Made by a program: the position numbers and the translations under genes. This document shows, piece after piece, positions 28,001 to 39,003 of a stretch of DNA of 64,000 nucleotides (position 1 is its first letter; every line of letters starts with the position of its first letter). Under the pieces are notes generated by a model. That model made no database searches. It was not told the DNA's origin and worked only from the letters and a program-made list of their open reading frames with translations. The stretch is from positions 707,305 to 771,304 of the forward strand of contig JANPWX010019780.1 of the NCBI GenBank assembly GCA_024734555.1. Direction: 5' to 3'. The stretch comes from Trochalopteron elliotii. Lineage: Eukaryota; Chordata; Aves; Passeriformes; Leiothrichidae.

Positions 28001-31000
28001 GCTATCACTTACCAGGTTTCAGTGTCGCTTCCGTCAGAAATATAATGGTAATATTAGCATTCTCCTCAGCATTTGCTAAATTAAGAATGTCTGCTAACAG
28101 TTCAATTAATTGGAGCATTATTTAATTTAATGAAATGTTATCCATCAAGAAATGCTAATTGGTCTTTTAAAAAAACAGTCTGACATCTCTTTCCACATGG
28201 CAGAAATAGTAGAGCCCTGACATGGTGAGATGACAGTTATAATTTTGAGGATTTGAGGTTAAAACTGAGCATTCTTCTGAGCAAGCAGAACCCCTTCTTG
28301 TCAAGGTATTGCCCAATACTGAGCTCTGATACTTAGTGTTACTATGCTTTCCTGAAAATATTTTGTAGCAGTAAACCCTGCCACCCCTTCAGTTAATCTG
28401 GTTCCCTGCTCTGTGTGCCTTTTCCAGAGATGGAGGAATATGCACAAAATGCTGTCCCCATTATGATGCTCAAAGTCAGTGTTAAAAATGCTGAAGATCA
28501 GAAGTTTTACTTCTGCAGATCTTCAGAGTCTCGCCCCTCTGTCCTGGGGAAGTGCACAAAGCAGGTTTTCCATTACTTGTGTTTCATTGTAGTGCAAGGC
28601 TTGGCAGCCGACAAGGCAGAATTTCTTGTGGAGGGAGCAACACATAAAATATGTCCTGGCAAACTGATCTTGCAGTGAGTTTGAGGGAAAGCAGATGTGG
28701 CATTTAAAATCAAGCTTTTTGTTCGCAACTGAAGACTAAAGAACTCTTCTATATGACTCACAGCTTTACTCAGAGTGATTCATTGCAGAGAGCCCATTTT
28801 GCTCCACCTCCATAGTACAGATGTGGGCCAATGCAGATTTGTCTGCTGTGGTGTGCCAAGAGACAGCCAGATGAAAGTAGCAGAGGCAGCTTGCAGAAGG
28901 AGCAAGGAGATCCCAGAATGAGTAATCAATCAAATAGATTTTGTGAGTCTCTTCAGTCAAATATGCCTTCTTTCTTTGAACTCATCCCCTTCCTGCCTTT
29001 TTAGCCTCATGGTGTGGAAAGCTTCTTTGCATTAGCCAGGGTAAAACTGCAAAAACAAATCTAAACAACTAATCCAGCTCTCAATGAAAAATGACAAAGA
29101 GTAGGGGGCCATGGTCACAGAGGCATTTAGGCTTACTCCCTTGTGACAGCTGTCATTGAAACAATGTTATAAGCATTGTTGTCTGCTCCTAAGCAGATGT
29201 AGGAATATGGTGTGAGTGCAAACGACTAAGCTGAACTTATATTTTGGAAGTTTACGGATCTTAGAGATTTAGTCAGATCATTGATTAATTTATTTTCTCC
29301 ATTGTGCTAACATAACTCTATTGTGAACCGGAAGGACCCCAATACATGCATTAGGAGAGCAAAAACTGCTATAATATCTGTACGAGGAAGGGTCCAGGTT
29401 TCTTGGGATACTTTAACTAAAACAAAGTTCTGATTTTACCAAACTTAGTGTTTGTTTATTGTCAGGGCAAGACATTTGCAAGGTGAGATTTGACAACTAA
29501 GAGAACATTTACCAACAGAGAATGAAGGGAATGAGAGGGCTGAGATGACTGAGGCAGGGAGGAAGGGATGGCTAAAGGAAAAAAAAGTGGAAAAACCACC
29601 AGCTGATGCTTTTTCTTCCTACTGTACTCAGGCTGTGGTCTCCAGCCACAGGAGCTGCTGCCAGGGATGGTACTATGTCCATGAGTCTGGGAATGGAAAC
29701 AGACTTATCTGTACCAAAAAAAAAGTAGCTTTTCTCTTTGGGGCGATGGTGGTTTTTTTCCCTATTCTGGACCTCTGTCTAGGATATTTGAAGGTCTTCA
29801 GAAACAGCTGAGTTTAAGTGGAAAGCACTCACCCTGAGGTGGATAACTAAGACCTTATCTGCTTTCTGTAGAGATTGCTAGTCAGTATTACAACCTGACT
29901 CTGTGCTACTGGTTTTTGGGTTTTTTTTTTGTTTCAGTCTATGCCAGGCTTGCATTGTCTCTTAATAAGCTTTCCTCTTCAAATTGTTAGTGCCTAAACA
30001 CTTGTGAGGAGGAAAGGATACAGAGGACTGAAAGAGATGCAATAATATCTACATCTGGAGCATTTCCCGTTATTATTCTCCAGACAATCTGGATGCAATC
30101 ACATGATTTTGTGACATTTTCTCATCTGGAGACATATCATGTCCCTGCAATGTGTATGGTCTTTTCTGTCAGAAAGACCTATTTGGTCTTCTTAATGCTT
30201 GGAATAATCCTTAGTGCTTTTCTGATGACTGCTTCTTGTGCAGCATGTGGAAATGGCATCCAGAGACCCAGTTTCCTTTGGAATTAACAAAAATTATGTC
30301 CTCCTCAGGGTAAGTTCCTCCCTTTGTATAGTTTTAAACAGATCAGATGAACTGAGTTTCCAAAGAACCACTTCAGTCCATTGACCATGAAGATCATCTA
30401 AACATTGATCAAATGTAAGCATTTACTTTGTAATGGCTGCTGAAATCAATCCCTTTCTGCTGAGTGTCCTGCAGGGACAATTCAGGCTCATTTCCTCATG
30501 GCACATTCAGATAATCACAGTTTGGTTGTGGAGAAGGGTTTGATTTAATTCTTTAGTACTGAAACTGCCACCTGATCTTGATATTGATTTCTTAATCAAA
30601 GACAGCTTTTCTCCTTCTCCATACTTAAACTAAAACTCAGCCCGCTTTATTTAAAATTATTTTAGAAGTTTAAGAAATTAATACTTTAAATCATACTTAT
30701 TTTCAAAAAATGAAATAAGTGAATTTTGAAATAGGTATGACTCTCTTTGCGCTCTAAACAGCTTTTACTTTGGAGAGGTTACACCATTGATGCACATTTG
30801 CTTGGGAGACAATGTGGATGTGGAGCATGGTGATGTCTTCATAAGAGCAGCACAAGCACAGACCAGCCATTTTACAGTCTGGCATTGATTAAATTCACAG
30901 ATTATCTGAAACAGACTGATGGGCTTTCTGTTACCTTCCAACCTGACATTTCAAAGCTAGTAATGCCCACCCGTGCCACACATTTGTGGCTAGCCTATCT

Positions 31001-33207
31001 GAAACATGATAAAAGTTTTGGGGGTTGAAGCGCAGGGGGCAAGTGAGCAGGTTGAGAACCTGGGTTGGTTCAGCTGTGCAGAAACAAGGGAGCCCAGCTG
31101 GTGGTTCTCACCATATTCACAAAGGCTGATGATATCTGCCATCTGTAGCAAAGCTGTCTTAAACACCAAGAGGCTGAACTTACTTCAGTGGTATGTGTGA
31201 GTTCCTAGGGTATCAGTGTGCAACTGGTCAGGATGATGCAACCACTACCTGACTTTGTTTCTGCATCTTATCTGTAATTCACACACCTCTGCTTTTTGGA
31301 GGTGCTGAATGGAGGATACCTGAATGCCATTCTGGGTCTTAGTAGTGTTGATTTTCTGGTATTTTTTCAGATAAGAAGTTGGAAACTATACGGGGTTTAA
31401 TATAGTCTAAATACAACTCATTACTATGTTAAAACTGAGCTACTTTTCCCCACAAAGAGATTGAAAACATAATCCCTTCATAATCTGAGTAACTCCTTAA
31501 TTCAACTAATTTACCATAGTTATAGTAAATTAATTCTGAGATTAATATAGAAGCAGATGAGAGTGAGAGAAAGGGAGGGGGAACAATGCAATGAACTCTT
31601 TCTCTGGTAAGGGTCATTAAAAATATCCATAAGGGTATATAAATCCTATGTCTCCAAAAGGAAACTGATGAGATTTCAAATCTGCAAGCTCATCTTCTTT
31701 CTCTAGACTGAAAAAAAGAACAAAAACTGTGCAAAATAAAAAAAAAGAGACAGAACTGAAGTGAAGTCCTGGTCTGGCAGCAAGTCTTGTGTCTGTAAAC
31801 AGATGTGATGCCACTCTTGCCCAGTGGCAGGTTTTCTCACCCAGACTGGCCTTAATCAATGTGGCAACAAGAATTGGGCATAATTCTGGAAAAATAGTGA
31901 AAACAGTAATGGAAATTCATCCTGCAGATTAACAGAAACATCCTAGAACATTTCTTTCCCCTCTTGTCATTGATTTAACAGGACTGTCGGTAAACTACAT
32001 TGCAAGCGACTACTAAAACTGAAATGGAAGTTAGTTGAACATGCTTTATCAGGATTGTAGTTGGTCAGATTAATGCAAAATCAGATGACATTCCAGTAAA
32101 ACTGAAGCAAGCGGTCAATTACCCATTTATACAAACTGTGAAATCATGGTTGAGTGTGCTATGCATTTCTCTTTCCCTAACCCCTCACACACATGAGCTT
32201 CCTTTTGTGCTATGGAGCATTCATAACTACATCAAAATAAGTTCATTTGAATATAATTTCAGATATAACTTGCCTACGATTTTTTTTTCCTTTTAAGAAC
32301 AGGCCAGAACATTTTTTCTCTTGAGAACATAGTCATGAAGACTCCAGTCTGTTTGATTGTCATGATCGTTGATGGAACTCTGGTTTTAATTCTGCCTCAG
32401 GCTGATAGAGTATGACACTGTCTTACCTTTTCTCCTAGATTTTGGTGCTTCTAGAAAAGACTGAGATCCCATGATATGGCAATGTTATTGACAGGTCTAT
32501 GGATTGCCAAAGGGAGGACAAAAAGGGATCAGTTCATGAGGATTTTGATGTTCCAGTGGAAGCTCACAGATTCTGTACAGCCATATCTCAAATTTCTGTA
32601 AATGGAGGATGATGATGATGATGAAAAACAATTCTTATATTGCTGCAGTAACAGGACACATATTTTGCGTGCTTTGAGGGATACAAAGAATACTTTTCTA
32701 AGGGTTGAAGAAAGTGAATTGTGTTAGTGGAAGATGAAAGAGTTCTGAATTTTTTGATAACTGTTTCGTTATTTTACATGAAAAAATTCACAGGTTTCAT
32801 TTTCAATGGCAGTTATACCACCAAGCACCCTGAACACAGCCTCCATAAAACTAACACAGAGAGAAATGTTTTGGTTCTGATGCTGAGACAAGCAAGTCAG
32901 ACACTGCTCGATGCTGGATTCTCTACAAGATTTTCTGTCTATTCCCACACTCTTTAGGTATAAAGGCATGGTTTCGGGACTGAGAATGGATTTATTTGAG
33001 GCAATGACACAGTTCATGAACACTGATATGTTTCTAAATCGTTTTCAAAATGGAAACTTAAGTAATTTGGAATATACAAAGCAGAACTAAGTCTTATTTT
33101 AAAAAAAAGATGTACCAATGAAGAGAACTTTAACAGACTTGGTGGGGACTGAAATGATAGGTTTTGTAATGGCATGTACTGACTTTTTCATCTCTCATCC
33201 GAATGTA

Positions 33208-33236
33208 GCTTTTAATTGACAGGCTTTTAATTGACA
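33208..33236 (+). repeat. 15-bp tandem duplication
   Basis: The 14-base string GCTTTTAATTGACA occurs at 33208-33221 and again at 33223-33236, separated by one base. It is a clean recent duplication, probably from replication slippage. Confidence 0.9.
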
Positions 33237-33662
33237 ACTGTCTCAGTACTGGTTGTCAGCCTGTCTGAAATGATCCTTTGTTCTTAGACTGTGTCTTCAA
33301 GTAGAACATCTGTCTAGAACAAAACCCTTGGCTAGCAAAGTAGCTGGGCTTTGCTTTTATTCTTTCTAGGCCTGTTCATTGGACCAGAACTAAGCAAGAT
33401 AGTAGGAGGATGGCATGAAGATTGATGTGCAGCACTGTACAAAATTCTCATTATCTGCTCAGGTCCTGGCACCCTGCATGAGATGTTTTCATGTTATGTC
33501 CATTCATGGTTTCATTCACAGGTTCAGCCATGTGGCAGATTGCTCATGACACTGACACACAGAGCAAGGCTGACTTTACAATACTTTGCCTCCATGTGCT
33601 ATCTTCTTGTCTCCTTGAATGGAAGTATTCATACACAAGTGTGTCAAGCACCATCTGCTCAG

Positions 33663-33688
33663 ACCAGAACACAAAAGCGTGTTCTGGT
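33663..33688. repeat. Perfect 10-bp hairpin
   Basis: ACCAGAACAC (33663-33672) and GTGTTCTGGT (33679-33688) are exact reverse complements around a six-base loop. The arms resemble the AGAACA half-site of steroid-receptor elements arranged as an inverted repeat, but the six-base spacer is longer than the usual three, so binding is not claimed. Confidence 0.75.
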
Positions 33689-35159
33689 ACTGGCACAGCT
33701 GAAAAGAAGTTGGTGTTAAAGGGAAACATTTGTTGAAAATTTTTATTGTGTTTTAATTATGGTTGAATGAAGTATCTCTGCTATTCTCACTTACACATAA
33801 TCCTTTCTGTTGAACTATTTTATCAGGAAAAAACCTTGATGTTTGGACCTCTAAAGAGGAAGCTTAAACTGCAGCCAATGTGAGATGGGAAAGAAATTCT
33901 CTTGGACTGTTCAAACCAGCTCAAAAATGCAGAGAACCAATGTAAAAATTGCACTGAAACTCCTAAAAATCACCGTATGATTCATTTTTGCTTTTTAATT
34001 TATTTTTATTTTATATTTTTTTGTCTTCCCACAACATGTTATTTTATAGACCAACAGATATTACTATCATTGTTATCAGCTTTCAATTTCCTTTCCCGAA
34101 ATGCATTTTATGTATCAAATATGTATCAAATAGATCCTTGCTCTGGATGGAGTTAAACAATCAGATACATGCAAAATATTAGTTAAATGGACAAGAAAGA
34201 ATCGGGGAAAAAACCAACCAAACAGACAATTTTGTGGTTACTTATCTCTTTAAGAAATTAAATACTGGTAATTGTCATCATATCTGCAAATTCTCATCCC
34301 TTCTATGTTTGCTGTCTCTCTCAAGGCACCCTTAGCTTGCCACTTAAAATGTCAAAATAATTTGCAACATGCATGCCGTTATCCCTTTAGCAGTGATAAT
34401 TCATTTGATGGTGGTGGCAGGGAGGATTTAGGAAAGGCTACAATGGCTGAATGGTGTTAGGACTGAAGAGTTAATTCATTCTTATTCCCTCCTTCCAGGG
34501 AGTACAAGAAGAAATTAAGTGAGGGAGAGATTGAAAGATCCTCAACAGGTGAAAAATATGAAGGCTCTTCTTCCTATATTTTTTACTTTGCCATCTGTGT
34601 TCTTAATGCCTTACCTTGCCTTTAAGTGCTTTTCATGGTGGGAAAGTGGCACTTTATTTCCAGAAACTTTACTGTGTGGTGTCTTCCCTGCTGATAAGAA
34701 ATTGCTGGAGCCAGGAAAGAGAGAAGCAGCATGACAACCTGGGATAATCTGGGTTATCTTGACCTTCATAAGTGGCACTAAAGGACAACACTGTTATTTT
34801 GAAAACTAAACATCGGCGCAGCTGGTAGGTTTGTTACATGAAGATGTTGCACTGTGTTCTTCTAGCAAAGGCAGCAGTGTTCTGCACACAGTCCATGAGA
34901 ATCCTTGTGAGTGTGAGGGTCATGCCAGAAGATGAGACAACAGGACTGAGTGTCTGCTAAGGCCCTCCAGTCTTGCTCTCAAAATTTGCCACAATTTATT
35001 TTTAATTGACTTGTTCAACATTTGGAATAGGGTTAGCACAAAAAAGATGTCAAGACAGACCTTTGGGAAACTTTACAAAGGGCATTCCTCCTCTCCTGGC
35101 ATTATGTACTGGAAATAGGTGAATATGGAGCCATCATAACGTGATTATTGGGGATGGTT

Positions 35160-35228
35160 CTGTGCAGGGCCAGGAGCTGGACTCAGTGACCCGTGTGAGT
35201 CCCTGCCAATTCAGCAGATTCTGTGATC
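35160..35228 (+). mobile_element. CR1 LINE 3'-end fragment
   Basis: About 70 bases matching the last part of CR1 3' UTRs: a 'caggagctggactcagtgac' block followed by a diverged 'gtgagtccctgccaattcag' and a single degraded octamer unit (GATTCTGTGA). Plus orientation. The same block, better preserved, occurs at 61740-61812. It is non-coding and far too short to be active. Confidence 0.85.
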
Positions 35229-38200
35229 AAGAGCCATTCTCATCTTTTCTTTCCCACTGCAGGTCTTGATTCCTCTGTGAGGTCTTCACTGCCTTTCAGA
35301 CTCTAATCTCCATCAAGACTGAGGGAGTCAGTTTGTTTTTCTGCTTTTTAAAAATAACTTTGTTCATTTCTGCTGCTTTAAAATGAAGCAAAAATGTGTT
35401 TCAGAAGTTCTTGTACAAACACAAATCTTTCCATACATGATGTGCAATCAATCAAAACATTCTCATTTTTTTACACAGAAGCATTTATAACAGTATTTAT
35501 TTAAATATTATTACTTGGAACAGCAATTCTAAAATCACTTTATTTTAAAATACCTTTGTCTTTCTGTTTCAGCCACATCATGGACTCTGAACCTGAAAGT
35601 CATTCCTGGAGATAGAATTTGCTGGGTAATTGCCTTAAGTATGGACCCTGACGAAGTGTTGCATACACCTTCAGCAAAGACTGAATCCCTAACAGAGTCT
35701 TACCTACTGACCCATTTGTAGAAATTAATCTCTTTTAAAATAGCAACCTATTTATGAACCCTCTTGAACCCTCTCTTTTTCAGACTGGGTGGATTCTTTG
35801 CCACATCATGCAATGCTTCAGACAGGATGCTGCACCACAACAGAATAGCTACAAGAAAGGGAGATGCAAAATCTCCCTACATGCTACATGAGACGCTACA
35901 TGATAGGAAACAAAGCTTTATTTTATTTTCCAGGTTTAAAACCTCCCTTGCTCCATCTCTGCAATTAAATAGATTTTTATAAGCAGTATTAAGAGAAGTA
36001 AATTCAGCTGTGCTCTATCAGGCAAAATTAAGAAATATCTGTAAAGAAAATGTACATATTTAGTCAGGCATCAAGTTTTACCTCTCACTTTCTGGAAAAC
36101 AAATTGAACCTGGCAAGGAATTAGAATAGCTTGAAATCATTTGGCTAAGCAAGAGGATGAACCCATTATCATTTGTAGAAAACAGGATGTCTTTATATAC
36201 TTAATGGTGCCCTTCCTCTTATCTTTGAAATCAAAACAGAGCAAAAATTTTTTGTTCTTGTTTATTCCAGGCTGAATGTTTATGTTGCATGTAAAGTAAA
36301 TATCTGTTGCCTTCTCCTCCTGAATTAGAGACCAGGCAAAATCACCAAAAGGTGTCTTTGATTGTCCTCAGATGTTATATTGTAACTGAAAAAACAAGAT
36401 AATTTTCCTGGATTCAAAAATACTTACTATACCTTTCATAAACCCTAGTTTGAAAGGAAAAGTATCTGCTTTGTTGCACACTGTTTAAGCACTTTATGTG
36501 TTTATCCTACTAAGATAATCTGTCAAGATGAAATCTGTCATTTTTTGCATTTGTAATGTCCTTGTCACCACAGTAGCTGGGAAGTGAGAACTTAAATGGT
36601 ATCAAAGGCTCCAAAGTAATCATGCTTCCCAATCTTCATTGGATTTGATTGTTTAGTTTTTAAGATCAAGATCCTTCCAAATCTTTTGTGGATCGTTTAT
36701 GGGTTTTTTGGGGTCACTTTTACAATCAAATGAATATTCATTGCTGTCTGACAGAAGTAAAAACCTGAGCAGATCATTCTTATCTCTAGCTGTACCATGG
36801 CCAACATTTCAATTAATATCTTTGCTGCTAAGGAAAGAATGGTTATGATTGACCTAAACTGTAAACCAGGACCTTCCAGTGGTATCTACCCTGGGCTGGG
36901 ACCAGTTGCAAACTTTTCACCAAGTGTGCACTCAGTGCCAGGTGTGCTTGTTTTAATTCAGAACCAAGGGAATAATGGACAATGGTCATGACTGGACTTA
37001 AAGGGAACCTGCTGTTCCTTTGTTGCTGGCAGTAAATTGTAAAGAAACTCACAACATTAATAAATGTTGTGCAAACAGCAGCAGTGGAAATGAAAGCCAG
37101 AATTGCTCCAGCTTTCAAGTACTCTCCACCTTCTTTTGTGTTTCCTCTTTTTTTTAAATACAAGCTAGGTTTGGAACTAACAAAAGGGCCTTTACTCAAA
37201 GCTGATGAAGCAGCTGCATTTTAATGTGTAATTTTAAAGTGCATCAGTTTTTAAATTTTCTGAGTCTTTTCAACTGAAATGAATTCAGGATTTGTTTCTT
37301 TCTAGAAGTTTTCAATATGCATGTTGGTGAGAGGATTTTACATTCATAAGGCTGGAATAGTTTTGGTTCAACCCATTGTTGTAAGGTAAAATAAAAAAGC
37401 ATTTTCCTGCTCTTTTGTCCCAACAGGTTTGTGTTTTATAATTCCTTTCAAGTGTAGTATTTTAAACGTTTTCTGCTTTAATGGAATAAAAGAACATTCA
37501 CATGGATTCATGGTGAATGCTCTTTTAAGTAGCAGTAACACTTTCAAGTCTGGTCCTCTATGTGTCATGTACAAATGCCACCACTGTTTTTGTGTCTTTG
37601 CAGGATTTTGGTTTGTACCAACAGTATGTAAATCCTCTTTTAGCGGTCAGCCTCACTCAGTGTCTGTCTTAAAACAGCACTGAGAATCTGAAGATCAAGG
37701 AGTCTGGGGTAGGACTTATGTTTATTAAGGCAGCTATCTATTTTTTTAATGTGTTGAGAAAAGAAATCTGTTTTTTTAGGGGCGTGGGGGGAAATGTGAC
37801 AGAATTTGACCTCTTCATTCTTACCATCAAACCGCCGTACTTTTAAAAATCTTTGTTAACCAGTGTTTCACTTGGCTCCACTGGAATGTTGACAAATATT
37901 TAGGTAGAATTGGCAATGTAGGAGGTGTGAAACTCCTGAAGTGCCTTGTGCATTTGCAAGAAGCAATATTATTAATTAACTCTGTATTTATGTTTCTGTT
38001 TAGTTCAAAGTCTTGAATGGTTCACTGTATTGACTGATTTTCATGAGTGTTTATTACTGCATAATAAACATTTGTAGCCAAATGACCTTGTTTCCAGATG
38101 GATGCTACTTGGAAAATTACACTCAATTTTGTCATGGGACATACACAGTGAGTGGAAAATGTGAAAATTCACCATCCTTTCTGTACAGGACCAGATCTGA

Positions 38201-38913
38201 GGTTAATTTTTATCTGGAGCAGGAGATGATCCAGAGCCACACAACAGGTATGTAAAGTACTTGTGTGTAAATTTCAGTCTTGTTTAGTTAGAATAGGTGA
38301 GGTCAGAAATTTATTTTGCCCACAAATATGAGCTACTTTGCGTTGAAGAAACCTGACTTAAATCAAAACTGTCATACCTACAGGAAAAAAAAGAAAAGGG
38401 AAGGGTACACTCAGGCTAATTCTTTCCTTTGTTTACTAAGCTTTTACATTTATGTCTTGCAAAAATTCTATTAGAGAAAATAGTTAAAACAAATCCATTT
38501 TCCCTTGAGAAGGGACAGCTTTCACTTGTCGCTGGAGTTTCTCTTATAGGTTGGTCTCAGCTAGCTCTCAGCTAAAGAGGACATTTGAATAGTTATATTT
38601 TCATATTCTACTCTAGAGTTGTTAGAGAAAACATTTACCAAGCATTCTATTCCTGAAGAATGGGGAATATTTACTTTTCCCCTTTCTGTATACTTGAGAA
38701 TTTTCCATATTTGTCTTTTTCCACCTGGGATCTGATTTCTACCTTTAAATTGTGCAAATGAGAATTTTCTATCCAAAGCCCTTCAACAGATTTCTAAGTG
38801 GTTTGGGATATAAGTATTCACAAGTAACTCTGCTTTTCCTGCTCCACTTTACTACCAAGACAGAAGAATCCTGACTAGCTAAACACAACAATAGTGGGAG
38901 AGCTACTCAGAGC
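35229..38913. other. Non-coding stretch, no gene identified
   Basis: AT-rich unique sequence. Long open frames here (for example 36843-37199 minus, 118 codons) have no recognisable domain. An exon-like open segment at 38098-38247 is discussed as a finding. Confidence 0.55.
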
Positions 38914-39003
38914 TTCATAGGATGGCCTGGGTTGGAAGGGAACTTAAAGATCATATGATCTTTAAGTTTCAACCCCCTGCTGTGGGCAGGGTGACCTTCC
39001 TCC
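38914..39003 (-). mobile_element. CR1 LINE 3'-end fragment, antisense
   Basis: The antisense CR1 3' UTR is recognisable from 'ggcctgggttggaaggga' through the 'aaccccctgctgtgggcag' block. The octamer tail at the left end is reduced to something like CATAGGATGG. A 28-base perfect palindrome (38941-38968) sits where related copies carry a simple 'aaagatcatctag'-type sequence. Immobile relic. Confidence 0.88.
38941..38968. repeat. 28-base perfect palindrome inside CR1
   Basis: Every base pairs with its mirror position: the left half AACTTAAAGATCAT is followed directly by its exact reverse complement ATGATCTTTAAGTT, with no spacer. It lies wholly inside the antisense CR1 fragment. In other CR1 copies only the left half is expected, so the right half looks like an inverted local copy replacing a few bases of the element. 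Confidence 0.95.

Larger units (their letters stand above)
13629..35159. other. Long unique AT-rich stretch, no gene identified
   Basis: Over 21 kb without an identifiable gene, RNA or full transposon. It contains T-rich tracts (18371-18412, 18719-18762, 22026-22041), an A-rich patch near 17262-17310, an 11-bp unit repeated three times (19430-19462), a 15-bp tandem duplication (33208-33236), small hairpins (25011-25037, 33663-33688) and a short GAT run (about 32607-32622). Scattered exon-like frames, for example 28428-28674, lack recognisable homology. Confidence 0.6.

Noticed and set aside
28013..28090. Minus-strand 78-base exon-like segment with a strong GTAAGTG donor
   Set aside because: Open and flanked by AG/GT, but the acceptor has no good pyrimidine tract and the codons are AT-rich. 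It mainly shows how often such segments occur by chance here.
30093..30287. 64-codon frame with a hydrophobic segment as a small membrane protein
   Set aside because: No initiation context, homology or conservation evidence. Hydrophobic stretches are common in T-rich random frames.
34499..34548. Segment after CTTATTCCCTCCTTCCAG as an exon whose phases would link 2487-2561 to 38098-38247
   Set aside because: Only 16 codons, weak GTGAAA donor and no recognised peptide. Phase agreement across three candidates is not strong evidence.
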